Source: Nocardioides conyzicola
Lineage (GTDB): Bacteria > Actinomycetota > Actinomycetes > Propionibacteriales > Nocardioidaceae
Direction: 5' to 3'
Assembly (NCBI RefSeq): GCF_039543825.1
Contig: NZ_BAABKM010000004.1
Coordinates: 331,750 to 395,749 of the forward strand
DNA: 64,000 bases
The translations under genes were made by a program, and so were the position numbers. Position 1 is the first letter of the stretch. Each line of letters starts with the position of its first letter. Below, one piece after another: positions 16,737 to 25,448 of this stretch. A model generated the notes under the pieces. That model was not told where the DNA came from. It saw only the letters and a list, made by a program, of their open reading frames with translations, and searched no databases.

Positions 16737-18116
16737 ATGAAGCTCCGTCCCGTCACCCGCACCGTGCCGCTGCACTGGTCGACGCTCCTCGGCGTCGTCT
16801 CGCTGGGGTGCTTCTTCGTGCTCGCCGTGACCGGGGTCGTGCTGTTGTTCTTCTACGAGCCTTCGACCGACACCGTCCGGTACGACGGCGGCTACGCCCT
16901 GCTCCAGGGCGTCCCGGTGTCGAAGGCGTACGCCAGCACGCTCCACATCTCGTTCGACGTCCCGGGCGGGCTGCTCGTCCGGCAGGCGCACCACTGGGCC
17001 GCTCTGGTGCTGCCCGCGTCGCTGATCCTCCAGATGCTGAGCACCTTCTTCACCGGCGGCTTCCGCCGGCCACGACAGTGGAGCTGGGTGCTGCTGGGGC
17101 TGACGTTCCTGCTCGCCCTCGCGGGCGGATGGAGTGGCTACGGCCTCCCGGACGACATGCTCGCCGGAACCGGGCTCCGGATCGCGCAAGGCATCCTCGT
17201 CGGCATCCCGCTGGTCGGCACCTGGGCGTCGTTCGTGTTGCTCGGCGGTGAGTTCCCCGGGCATCTCGTGGAGCGGATGTACTGGCTGCACGTCGCCGTC
17301 GTGCCTGCGCTCCTGGTCCTGGTCCTCGGTGTCCGGTTCCGGCTCGCCCTCCGTCGCCTGCCGGCCCAGTTCCCGGCCCGCGGGCGCACCGAGCGCAACG
17401 TCGTCGGGCTGCCGCTCGCGGCGGTCGTCGTTCGCGCCTCCGGTCTCTTCGTGATCACGACCGGGGTGCTGGTGCTGCTCGCCGGGTTGGTCACGATCAA
17501 CCCGGTGTGGAAGTACGGGCCGTCGTCGACCGCCCACGCCTCGGCCGGGAGCCAGCCCGACTGGTACACCGGCTTCCTCGACGGCGCCCTGCGCCTGGTC
17601 CCGTCCGGCTGGGACCTGACCGCGTTCGGCGGCACGCTGCCCCTCGCGGTCCTGGTGCCGCAGGCCGTGGTCGGGGCCTTCCTGACCGTGGTGCTCCTCT
17701 GGCCGTTCCTCGAGGCCCGCGCGACCGGTGACCACCGGGAGCACCACCTGCTCGACCGGCCCCGGGACCGACCCACCCGGACGGCGTTCGGAGTCTCGGG
17801 GCTCGTGCTCTTCCTGAGCCTCTGGGCCGCCGGCGCCACCGACCTCGTCACGACGCAGTTCAGCATCGCGTTCGAGCACCAGGTGGTCGTGCTGCGGACG
17901 CTGCTGGTGCTCGGCCCGCTCGTGGCGTTCCAGCTCACCCGACAGCTCTGCCTCGCGCTCGTCGCGAAGGACCGGGAGGACGCAGAGCACGGGTACGAGA
18001 CCGGCCGGATCATGCGCGGCGTCGACGGTGGCTACGCCGAGATCCACGCCCCGCTCGACGAAGACCATCGTGCCGTGGTCGCGCACGAGCTCGTCGAGCA
18101 CGACCGGGTCGCGTGA
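16737..18116 (+). CDS. Orphan QcrB-like cytochrome b lacking one heme ligand pair
   Basis: Membrane protein of 459 aa that aligns through its length with actinobacterial QcrB (GRTERNVVG, INPVWKYGP, SQPDWYTGF). The His pair for heme bL is kept (H85 in RQAHHWAA and H185 in MYWLHV). The partner positions for heme bH are Gln99 (14 residues after H85) and Arg200 (15 residues after H185), where QcrB has His. The quinol-site motif PDWY is present at 274-277. No Rieske protein or cytochrome c gene is adjacent. It may therefore be a single-heme quinone-binding protein and not a bc1 subunit. It is coupled to the small gene at 18113. Confidence 0.85.
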   Translation: MKLRPVTRTVPLHWSTLLGVVSLGCFFVLAVTGVVLLFFYEPSTDTVRYDGGYALLQGVPVSKAYASTLHISFDVPGGLLVRQAHHWAALVLPASLILQMLSTFFTGGFRRPRQWSWVLLGLTFLLALAGGWSGYGLPDDMLAGTGLRIAQGILVGIPLVGTWASFVLLGGEFPGHLVERMYWLHVAVVPALLVLVLGVRFRLALRRLPAQFPARGRTERNVVGLPLAAVVVRASGLFVITTGVLVLLAGLVTINPVWKYGPSSTAHASAGSQPDWYTGFLDGALRLVPSGWDLTAFGGTLPLAVLVPQAVVGAFLTVVLLWPFLEARATGDHREHHLLDRPRDRPTRTAFGVSGLVLFLSLWAAGATDLVTTQFSIAFEHQVVVLRTLLVLGPLVAFQLTRQLCLALVAKDREDAEHGYETGRIMRGVDGGYAEIHAPLDEDHRAVVAHELVEHDRVA

Positions 18117-18337
18117 CGGCGATGGAGCTCACGACCTGTCCGGACTGTGGCCAACCTTCTGAGGTGGAGTGGCGCGCCACCCTCGAGAGCACCGACGGCC
18201 CGGTCGAGCACGCACGGGTGCACTGCCTCACCGGCCACCGTTTCCTGCTACCGGTCGAGTGGCTGGCGCGGACCGCACCTCCGGTCAGGCCGGGTGCGCC
18301 GTCTCGAGTGCAGTCGGAAGCTCGCGACGCGAGTTGA
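18113..18337 (+). CDS. 74-aa CPDC-type small protein
   Basis: Small protein with one CPDC near the N-terminus (TTCPDCGQP) and a later Cys-His (VHCLTGHRF), a plausible metal site. A GTG start at 18113 overlaps the cytochrome b stop (GTGA); an ATG at 18122 is the alternative. Its last 53 nt overlap the convergent LAL 3 gene. Function unknown; the coupling suggests a link with the cytochrome b. Confidence 0.6.
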   Translation: MTAMELTTCPDCGQPSEVEWRATLESTDGPVEHARVHCLTGHRFLLPVEWLARTAPPVRPGAPSRVQSEARDAS

Positions 18338-21047
18338 TCCGGAGCTTCGCGTAGACCTTCCGCAGGTGCCAGTCGACGGTGTGTGGACTCAGGAAGAGCT
18401 CGGCACCGATCTCCGGGTTCGTCAGGCCGCTGGCGGCGAGCACCGCAATCTGCTCCTCCTGCGAGGTGAGCCCGGTCGCCGCGGCGTCCCGGACGCGGGT
18501 GCGCTCCCCCGTCGCGGCCAGCTCCAGCCGGGCGCGCTCCGCGAAGCCGGTCAGCCGCATCCGGTCGAACATCTCGTGAGCACGACGTAACTGATCGCGT
18601 GCCGCGTCGCGCTGGTCAGCGCTACGTAGCCACTCGCCGTACAGGAGATGGGTGCGGGCGACGTGGATCGCGATGCCCTCGTGGTCGAGGCGGACGAGCG
18701 CCTCGCGGAAGAGCTCGTCGGCCGCCTCGTGATCCAGCAGCGCTGCGCAGCGCGCACGGACCCCACGCGCCCAGTCGGTGCCGGCATCGTCGGTCCTTCG
18801 GGTGAGGCGATGGAGGGACTCCGCAGCCACCTGCGTCTCGCCGCACCGAACCGCAGCCTCGATGTGCTCGCTCAGCGCCCAGCCCGTGAAGTTGAACCCG
18901 TCGTGGTCGATGCCCTCCCTGGCGCCGGCGAGCGCGAGGTCGAAGCGACCGAGGCCGTTGTAGAGGACACCCTTGACGTAGCCGCTGACACCGAGCAGGG
19001 AGACCTCGCCGTGCTCGGTAGCACTCCTGCGCGCCTGCTCGAGGATGGGCAGGGTTGCCGCCTCGTCGCCCTGCCACGCCGTCAGCACCAACGACGCGTA
19101 GGTCAACGGGGCGTGACCGGTCGCGGCACTGATCGCGAAGCCCTCCTCGATGCGTTGCGCAGCCTTAGCGACGTCGCCGCGGTGGAAGTCGACGCCTGCG
19201 GCGAACATCAGGGCGAATGGCAGCGCGCCCAGGGCACCGATCTCGCGAGACAGCCTGACCGCCCGCGCGGAGAGCACGCTCCACGCGCGGAAGTCCCAGA
19301 GCTGGTGCGAGTACGCCTCCTGCGCGACCGGAGCCTGGAGCAGCCAGCGCACCATCGCGTCGCGGCTGACAGGCTCCTCGTCGAGGAGCGCCGCGAGCGC
19401 CCGGTGCATCACGGGGATGCCCTGGGGCCTCCCGTCGGCGAGGATCGTCGCCAGACCGTCGAGCAGCAGGTCGGAGGCCTCGGACGACGACGGTGGCGCC
19501 CCGGACGTCTGGGCGGCGACCGCGGCAGCGCGGGCTCCGTGTGGCCCGTGCACCCGGCCTGCGAAGACGGTCGCACTGATCGCCTCGAGGTAGGTCTCTC
19601 GCGCCAGGGGCGACTGCTCGTCGGCGAACTGGGCCGCGGCCGCGAGCAACAAGGGAGCTGCCTCGTTGCTGCGGTTCAGGGCGAACAGCACCTGCGCACG
19701 GAGCCGCGCCAGTCGGGCCCGGTCCAGGGCGCTGAGCGGGCAGAGGTCGGCGATCGTGGCGAGCCCCGTCGCACGTCCGGGCGCTGCTGCGGAGAGGTAC
19801 GCCTCGGCGGCGCTCAGCGCGCGGCGTCCTCTCCGGCCCGGGTCGGGCGTGAGGTCCACGGCCCGCTCGAGCAGGGTCGCCTCGGCGACGACGCCGCCGC
19901 GTTGCCTGGCCCGGTCCGCCGCTGCCTCGAGAGCGCCGGCGACACCTTCCTCCGGGGCGTCGGCCGCCTGCGCGGCGTGCCACGCACGACGATCCGGCTC
20001 CAGCACCGGATCGGTGGACTCGGCCAATGCGCGGTGCGCGGCGCGGCGCTGGTCCGGCGTCGCCTCGCGGTAGACCACCGAGCGGACGAGCGGGTGCCGG
20101 AACCGGATCGGCTCGGCGAGCTCGATGAGACCTGCAGCGGCGGCCGGGGCCGGATCCGGTGCTACCCCGAGGATCGCAGCGGCGCGGACCAGGAGGTCGG
20201 AGTCGCCGACCGGCTCAGCAGCGGCGAGGAGCAGCAGCGTCCTGGTGTGCTCCGGCAAGGCGTCCAGGCGGCTGGCGTAGTCGTTCTCGACCCGGGTCGA
20301 CACCGACCGCTGGTCACCCGGATCGCCGCCGTAGGCAAGATCGGTGGCAGTGCGGCCGCGCGACAGCTCCAGCAGGGCGAGCGGGTTGCCCTGGGTCTCG
20401 GCCACGAGCCGATCGCGGACTCTCGGGTCCAGACGACCTTCGACGACCGCGTCGAGCAGGGCTCCGGCGGGTCTCCGGTCCAGGCCCTCCAGGCGCAGGA
20501 CCGGCAGGCCGACGAGCGCGGCGGCGCCCTCGGGGTCGCGGACCGTGAAGACCATCGCCACTGCCTCCGCGAGCAGTCGCCGGGCCACGAACTCCAGGGT
20601 CTGCAGCGAGACCTGGTCGAGCCACTGGGCGTCATCGACCAGCACCACGACCGGCCGCGTCTCCGATGCTCTGGTGAGCAGGGTGAGCACGGCCAGCCCC
20701 ACGAGGAACCGGTCCGGAGGGTCCCCGGTGGCGATCCCGAACGCGACGCGCAGTGCGTCACGTTGGGGAGCAGGCAGACCGTCGACATCGCCAAGGAACG
20801 GGCCGCACAGCTGGTGCAGGCTGGCGTAGGCGAGCTCCATGTCGGCCTCGATGCCCTGCGCACGGGCCGTCGTCGTGCCGGACGCGTGTGCGCCGGCGTA
20901 CGCCAGCAGCACCGACTTCCCGATGCCCGCCTCGCCACGGATCACGCAGACACTCGAGCGGCCGGAGCGCACGGCCGTGAGCAGGTCGTCCAGCACCGTG
21001 CATTCACGTTGCCGACCGACCAGGCTGGGCAACGGGGTGGCGTTCAC
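18285..21047 (-). CDS. LAL-type LuxR regulator 3 (AAA ATPase + HTH)
   Basis: A 920-aa regulator, closest to LAL 2. It has Walker A GEAGIGKS, Walker B VVLVDDAQW, a helical sensor middle and a C-terminal LuxR helix-turn-helix (TSQEEQIAVLAASGLTNPEIG) followed by SPHTVDWHLRKVYAKL. The ATG at 21047 matches the start of LAL 2. It lies 58 nt beyond the end of the NDH-2 gene on the same strand, so it could be the last gene of the SDR-LtrA-NDH-2 transcript. Its 3' end overlaps the convergent 74-aa gene. Confidence 0.9.
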   Translation of the reverse strand: MNATPLPSLVGRQRECTVLDDLLTAVRSGRSSVCVIRGEAGIGKSVLLAYAGAHASGTTTARAQGIEADMELAYASLHQLCGPFLGDVDGLPAPQRDALRVAFGIATGDPPDRFLVGLAVLTLLTRASETRPVVVLVDDAQWLDQVSLQTLEFVARRLLAEAVAMVFTVRDPEGAAALVGLPVLRLEGLDRRPAGALLDAVVEGRLDPRVRDRLVAETQGNPLALLELSRGRTATDLAYGGDPGDQRSVSTRVENDYASRLDALPEHTRTLLLLAAAEPVGDSDLLVRAAAILGVAPDPAPAAAAGLIELAEPIRFRHPLVRSVVYREATPDQRRAAHRALAESTDPVLEPDRRAWHAAQAADAPEEGVAGALEAAADRARQRGGVVAEATLLERAVDLTPDPGRRGRRALSAAEAYLSAAAPGRATGLATIADLCPLSALDRARLARLRAQVLFALNRSNEAAPLLLAAAAQFADEQSPLARETYLEAISATVFAGRVHGPHGARAAAVAAQTSGAPPSSSEASDLLLDGLATILADGRPQGIPVMHRALAALLDEEPVSRDAMVRWLLQAPVAQEAYSHQLWDFRAWSVLSARAVRLSREIGALGALPFALMFAAGVDFHRGDVAKAAQRIEEGFAISAATGHAPLTYASLVLTAWQGDEAATLPILEQARRSATEHGEVSLLGVSGYVKGVLYNGLGRFDLALAGAREGIDHDGFNFTGWALSEHIEAAVRCGETQVAAESLHRLTRRTDDAGTDWARGVRARCAALLDHEAADELFREALVRLDHEGIAIHVARTHLLYGEWLRSADQRDAARDQLRRAHEMFDRMRLTGFAERARLELAATGERTRVRDAAATGLTSQEEQIAVLAASGLTNPEIGAELFLSPHTVDWHLRKVYAKLRINSRRELPTALETAHPA

Positions 21048-21105
21048 GCGGGCTCCTGGGACGGCTCCCGGAAGACGCTACCGGAGCCGCCGGACGGGCC
21101 TGGTG

Positions 21106-22428
21106 TCAACCAGTCCTCCGCTGCTCGGCGTCCTGCTGGAACGCGTCGCGCGGGCGCTGCACCGTCTGCAGCGATGCGATGTCCCGTCCCAGGAGGAGCC
21201 CGCCGAGCCAGCCGATCGAGACCCGCAGCTTGCGCTCCCAGGTGGGTACGGCGAGGACGTGGTAACCACGGTGCACCACCCACGCCGGGAAGCCCTTGAT
21301 CGTGATCGGACCCGACTGGAAGATGCCGTGCCCGAGGCCGAGCGTCGCGATCGTGCCGAGGCTGCGATGACGGTACGGCCGCGGGCGCCGACCGCGGAGC
21401 GTAGCCACGATGTTCCTCGCCAGCAGCTTGCCCTGACGGACGGCGTGCTGGGCGTTGGGCACGGCGTACGCGCCGTGACCTGCCGCCAGGTCAGGGACCG
21501 CAGCGTCGTCGCCGGCCGCCCAGGCGTGCTCGACCGGCTCGGCATCGGTGCCGACCCGCAGGTCCGGGCGGACCACGACGAGCCCGCGATGGTCGATGGG
21601 CAGGTCGGTGTGCCGCGCCACCACCGGGTTGGCGGCGATGCCGGCGGTCCAGACGACGAGGCCCGACTCGAAGGTCTCGCCCGTCGAGAGCGTGACGAGG
21701 CCGCCGACCGCGGAGGTGACGGTGGTGCCGAGGTGCACCCGCGCACCGCGTCGCTCGAGGTGGCGCCGAACCCACGCCCTGGCGGGAGGGGTCACCTCGG
21801 GCAGCAGGTGGTCGCTCGCGTCGACGAGGTGGAAGTCGACCTCGTCACGGGACAGGCCCGGGTGGTAGCGAGTCAGGGCGTGCGCCAGGCTCAGCAGCTC
21901 ACCGAACCCCTCGACCCCCGCGAAGCCGCCGCCGACGAAGGTGACGGTCAGGCGCCGCTGCCGCTCGGGTCCGGCGGGCAGGCTCGCCGCCTCGTCGAAC
22001 GACGTGAGCACGGCGTCCCGGATCGCCACGGCCTCCTCGATGCGCTTCATCCCGATCGCCCCTGCTGCGACGCCGGGCACCGGGAAGACCCGGGTGACCG
22101 CACCAGCGGTCACGACGACCTCGTCGTACTCGAGCGTGGCGTCCGACCCGTCGGCGAGCATGAGGTGCACGACGCGGTTCGCGTGGTCGATGGCCGTGGC
22201 GCGACCGCTGACGACCAGCGTCCGTCGCAGGTGACGGCGCAGCGGCACGATCGCGTGGCGCGCCTCGATCGAGCCGGCCACGACCTCGGGCAGGAACGGC
22301 TGGTAGGTCATGTACGGCGCCGGGTCGATCACCGTGATCGACGCCTCCCCTCGCCGCAGCCGCTTCTCCAGCCCCCAAGCCGTGTAGAACCCGGCGTACC
22401 CGCCGCCGACGATCACGATCCTCTTCAT
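21106..22428 (-). CDS. NAD(P)/FAD oxidoreductase, type II NADH dehydrogenase-like
   Basis: A 440-aa flavoprotein with two dinucleotide-binding motifs: VGGGYAG at the N-terminus for FAD and VGGGFAGVE in the middle for NAD(P)H. The WAAGDDA segment near residue 305 is the usual second FAD contact. The C-terminal part is amphipathic and basic, as in membrane-associated NDH-2, which passes electrons from NADH to quinone without pumping protons. Its ATG overlaps the LtrA stop (ATGA). Together with SDR and LtrA it forms a three-gene operon under P7/P8. Confidence 0.87.
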   Translation of the reverse strand: MKRIVIVGGGYAGFYTAWGLEKRLRRGEASITVIDPAPYMTYQPFLPEVVAGSIEARHAIVPLRRHLRRTLVVSGRATAIDHANRVVHLMLADGSDATLEYDEVVVTAGAVTRVFPVPGVAAGAIGMKRIEEAVAIRDAVLTSFDEAASLPAGPERQRRLTVTFVGGGFAGVEGFGELLSLAHALTRYHPGLSRDEVDFHLVDASDHLLPEVTPPARAWVRRHLERRGARVHLGTTVTSAVGGLVTLSTGETFESGLVVWTAGIAANPVVARHTDLPIDHRGLVVVRPDLRVGTDAEPVEHAWAAGDDAAVPDLAAGHGAYAVPNAQHAVRQGKLLARNIVATLRGRRPRPYRHRSLGTIATLGLGHGIFQSGPITIKGFPAWVVHRGYHVLAVPTWERKLRVSIGWLGGLLLGRDIASLQTVQRPRDAFQQDAEQRRTG

Positions 22429-23597
22429 GCCCAGCTCCTCGATCTCGTGGGAAGGGTGAGGTCCGCCGCCACGGCAGCGGTCACGGTGACCGCCACCAGG
22501 CAGACCCCGACGGCCAGGCCGAGCTGTCCGGCCCCGGCGACGACGAGGCCCAGCAGGAGCAGGGCGACGACGGTTGCGGGGCGCAGGCGCGCCGACCCGT
22601 CCGGGACACGCAGGAGCTCGACCATCACGACGACGACCGCCACCGGCAGCGCGACCGCTGCCACCGCACTCTGGACTCCCAGGTGGCGGGTGTGCCCGGC
22701 GCTCGCGGCGACCGCGACCTCCAGGCCCGCGCCGAGCGCCGCCAGGGCGGCGAACGGCAGGTAGTGCCCGTAGCCCCACACGAACGACCAGTGCCGACGG
22801 ACCTCCAGCCCGGCACCGGCCGGCACGGCGAAGTACAGCCACCACAGGGCCGCGACGATCACCAGGCTCGACGCCGACACAGCCACCAGGCTGGTCGGTG
22901 CGGTGTCCTCGACGACGGCGACGACGGCGCTGGTCCCGGCGAAGATGCTCTCGCCGAGCAGGATGATCGTGAAGAGCGAGTAGCGCTCGGCGATGTGGTG
23001 CGGGTGCCAGCTGGTCGGCCCGGACCGCTCCGCCCACACGGGCACCAGCAGCTCGAGCACGACCAGCACCAGGAACGTCGCGATCGCCGCGTGGTCGCCG
23101 AAAGCCAGTCGGCTGAGCCAGAGCGCCTCGAGCACGGCGACGCCGACGGCGTAGCGGAGGGACGTGCCGCGACTCGAGGGGTGCTGGACGGCCGCTCGTA
23201 GCCACAGGCTCAGCAGTCCGATCCGCATGATCAGGTAGCCGACGGTGACGGCCTTGTAGTCACCGTCGAATGCGCTGCCCGTACCGGCCGCGAGGACCAG
23301 CACCCCGCCCATCTGGGCGAACACCACCAGCCGGTAGCTCACGTCGTCGGTGTCGTACGCCGAGGCGAACCAGGTGAAGTTCATCCACGCCCACCAGATG
23401 GCGAAGAACACCATGAGGAACGGCGCGACGGCCGACGGTGCGTCACCGTCGACCGTCGCCTGGGCGAGCCGGGCAGCGAGCTGCGCGACGGCCACGACGA
23501 ACGTGAGGTCGAAGAGCAGCTCGAGCGGAGTCGCCGTCCGGTTGGCCTCGTCGGCCGACCGGGCGCACATCACGCGTCGTACTGCTCTCGTGGCCAT
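22425..23597 (-). CDS. Low temperature requirement protein A (LtrA) family
   Basis: Polytopic membrane protein of 390 aa with about ten hydrophobic segments. It carries the LtrA family signatures ELLFDLTFVVAVAQLA near the N-terminus and ERYSLFTIILLGESI in the middle. The family is named from Listeria growth at low temperature; the molecular role is unknown. The gene sits 2 nt after the SDR gene and overlaps the NDH-2 gene, so all three are translated together. The context hints at a membrane redox function. Confidence 0.9.
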   Translation of the reverse strand: MATRAVRRVMCARSADEANRTATPLELLFDLTFVVAVAQLAARLAQATVDGDAPSAVAPFLMVFFAIWWAWMNFTWFASAYDTDDVSYRLVVFAQMGGVLVLAAGTGSAFDGDYKAVTVGYLIMRIGLLSLWLRAAVQHPSSRGTSLRYAVGVAVLEALWLSRLAFGDHAAIATFLVLVVLELLVPVWAERSGPTSWHPHHIAERYSLFTIILLGESIFAGTSAVVAVVEDTAPTSLVAVSASSLVIVAALWWLYFAVPAGAGLEVRRHWSFVWGYGHYLPFAALAALGAGLEVAVAASAGHTRHLGVQSAVAAVALPVAVVVVMVELLRVPDGSARLRPATVVALLLLGLVVAGAGQLGLAVGVCLVAVTVTAAVAADLTLPTRSRSWA

Positions 23598-23599
23598 GA

Positions 23600-24349
23600 T
23601 CAGCGGGCGTTCGCCGCGACCCAGTCGGCGTACGTCGTGGTGCCGAGCTGGGCGCCGGGACCGGGCACGAGGCTCTCGTCCGTGAGCTCGGTGCCGAAGT
23701 ACGTCGCGTGGGGGTCCGACACGACCTCGCGGGGATCGCCCACCCGCTTCAAGCCGGCGGCGATGAACTCGTCCATCCGTACCGGCTCGGGTCCCCCGGT
23801 CTCGATGACGCCGTTGACCGGATCGCCGACCGCCGTACGCGCCACCGCGGTCGCCACGTCGTCGGACGCGATCGGCTGGTAGTGCACCGGTGGGAGGTGG
23901 ACCTTGCCGTCGACGGTCGCTCCGTCCGCGATCGACTTGCCGAACTCGAAGAACTGCGTGGCGCGCACGATGCAGTACTCGAGGCCCGAGTCCGCGATCA
24001 GCTTCTCCTGCGCCACCTTGGCACGCAGGTAGCCACTGTCCGGCAGGCGGTCACAGCCGACCACCGACAGCGCGACGTAGTGCCCCACGCCCGCCTTCTT
24101 CGCGGCTGCGATGAGGTTGGTCGTGGCGGTCGTGAAGAAGCTCATCACGTCGTCGTCGGCGAACGACGGCGAGTTCGAGACATCGATGATGACGCCCGCA
24201 CCGGCCACCGCGTCGTCGACGCCCTCGTTGGTGATCGTGTTGCAACCGGTCTGGGGCGAAGCCGGTGCGGCGTCGTGTCCGTGGGCATTGAGCTTCTCGA
24301 CGACCTTGGAGCCGATCAGGCCCGTTCCGCCGATGACGACGACCTTCAT
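23600..24349 (-). CDS. NAD(P)-binding NmrA-like SDR protein
   Basis: An atypical short-chain dehydrogenase of 249 aa with the cofactor motif GGTGLIG at residues 7-13. The classical YxxxK is not obvious, as in NmrA-like redox sensors and NAD(P)H-binding epimerase-like proteins. Such proteins are frequent direct targets of ECF41 sigma factors, and promoters P7 and P8 lie upstream. GAGAGG precedes the ATG at 24349. It is the first gene of the SDR-LtrA-NDH-2 operon and is related to the divergent SDR at 24652. Confidence 0.87.
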   Translation of the reverse strand: MKVVVIGGTGLIGSKVVEKLNAHGHDAAPASPQTGCNTITNEGVDDAVAGAGVIIDVSNSPSFADDDVMSFFTTATTNLIAAAKKAGVGHYVALSVVGCDRLPDSGYLRAKVAQEKLIADSGLEYCIVRATQFFEFGKSIADGATVDGKVHLPPVHYQPIASDDVATAVARTAVGDPVNGVIETGGPEPVRMDEFIAAGLKRVGDPREVVSDPHATYFGTELTDESLVPGPGAQLGTTTYADWVAANAR

Positions 24350-24387
24350 GGGTGACACCTCTCTGGGTTGGAGACTGCTGTCTCTCC

Positions 24388-24414
24388 GACCGGCGAGGGG
24401 GTCTCGCTGTGACA
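24388..24414 (-). promoter_or_regulatory. ECF-type promoter P7 (TGTCACA-16-GGTC)
   Basis: Minus-strand TGTCACA, 16 nt, GGTC, ending 38 nt before the SDR start at 24349. Confidence 0.75.
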
Positions 24415-24559
24415 AGTCGGGAGAGCAGGTTCGGCGGGCCAGGGTGACGAGCGGGTCCAGTCGCTCTCTGCTTCCGGCATGGCGATCGCCGATCGCCCCG
24501 GTGAAACCCGGTGAGTCCCGTCCTTACCTGCGACTCGACCCTCGCTCCGCCACCCAGCC

Positions 24560-24586
24560 GACCGGACGGCCGTGGTTGCTGTGACG
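24560..24586 (-). promoter_or_regulatory. ECF-type promoter P8 (CGTCACA-16-GGTC)
   Basis: Minus-strand CGTCACA, 16 nt, GGTC, 210 nt before the SDR start; it would be a distal second promoter. Its -35 is one half of the palindrome TGTGACGACGTCACA shared with P9. Confidence 0.55.
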
Positions 24587-24587
24587 A

Positions 24588-24614
24588 CGTCACACGGCGG
24601 CTGCGTGCTCGGTC
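24588..24614 (+). promoter_or_regulatory. ECF-type promoter P9 (CGTCACA-16-GGTC)
   Basis: Plus-strand CGTCACA, 16 nt, GGTC, ending 37 nt before the ATG of the SDR gene at 24652. The 302-nt gap 24350-24651 holds P7, P8 and P9 and no gene that I can see. Confidence 0.72.
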
Positions 24615-24651
24615 GAGCGATGCGTCAACGGCGTACGGAGAGGAAGTCAGC

Positions 24652-25425
24652 ATGCGCGTCGTCGTGGTGGGCGGGACCGGGCTGATCGGGTCCCGCGTCG
24701 TGAACCGGCTCAGGGACCACGGGGCCGAGGTCGCCGTGGGCTCGCTCAGGACCGGGATCGATGCCTACAGCGGGCAGGGGCTTGCCGAGCTGTTCGTCGG
24801 CGCCGAGGTCGTGGTCGACGCGACCAGCATGAACAGGCCGGCGTACGACTACGAGCAGTCCCACGACTTCTTCGAGACCTGTACGCGCAACATCCTCTTC
24901 GCCGAGCAGGCGGCCGGGATCCAGCATCACGTCGGGGTCTCGTTGATCGGCGCGCACGGCATCGACAGCGAGTTCTTCCGTGGCAAGAGCGCACAGGAGC
25001 GGCTGCTCGATGCTGCGCCCACTCCGCACACGCTGCTGCGGACCACGATGCTGCACGAGTTCGTGCCGCGGTTGATCGACCACGTCGCGACCACGCATCT
25101 CGTGCGCCTGCCGCCGCTACGGGTCCAGCCGGTATCAGCCGACGAGGTCGCGGCAGAGATCGTCCACCTCGCTCTCGGCGCGCCACTGAACGGCGCCTTC
25201 GAGCTCGCCGGCCCCACGGTCCACTTCCTCGACGCGCTGGCACGCCAAGTGCTCCAGGCGGCCGGGGACCCGCGACCGGTCACGCCGGACCACGACGCCT
25301 TCTACCTGGGCGCCCGGTTCGAGCCAGGCTCCGAGGTGCTGCTGCCCAGCTGGCGTACGACGACGACCACCTTCGAGGACTGGCGGACGGAGCACTTCCG
25401 GCCGCGAGTCGACACACCTGCCTGA
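24652..25425 (+). CDS. NAD(P)-binding NmrA-like SDR protein
   Basis: A 257-aa atypical SDR that begins MRVVVVGGTGLIGSRVV, with the cofactor-binding Gly motif at residues 7-13. It is a clear relative of the divergent SDR at 23600: both end in a TTT-rich segment before the C-terminus and share the layout of NmrA-like sensors or epimerases. Promoter P9 and a GGAGAGGA ribosome site precede it. The peroxiredoxin-like gene follows after 23 nt and is probably cotranscribed. Confidence 0.85.
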   Translation: MRVVVVGGTGLIGSRVVNRLRDHGAEVAVGSLRTGIDAYSGQGLAELFVGAEVVVDATSMNRPAYDYEQSHDFFETCTRNILFAEQAAGIQHHVGVSLIGAHGIDSEFFRGKSAQERLLDAAPTPHTLLRTTMLHEFVPRLIDHVATTHLVRLPPLRVQPVSADEVAAEIVHLALGAPLNGAFELAGPTVHFLDALARQVLQAAGDPRPVTPDHDAFYLGARFEPGSEVLLPSWRTTTTTFEDWRTEHFRPRVDTPA

Positions 25426-25448
25426 CAACCCACGAACGGAGCGAAGCC

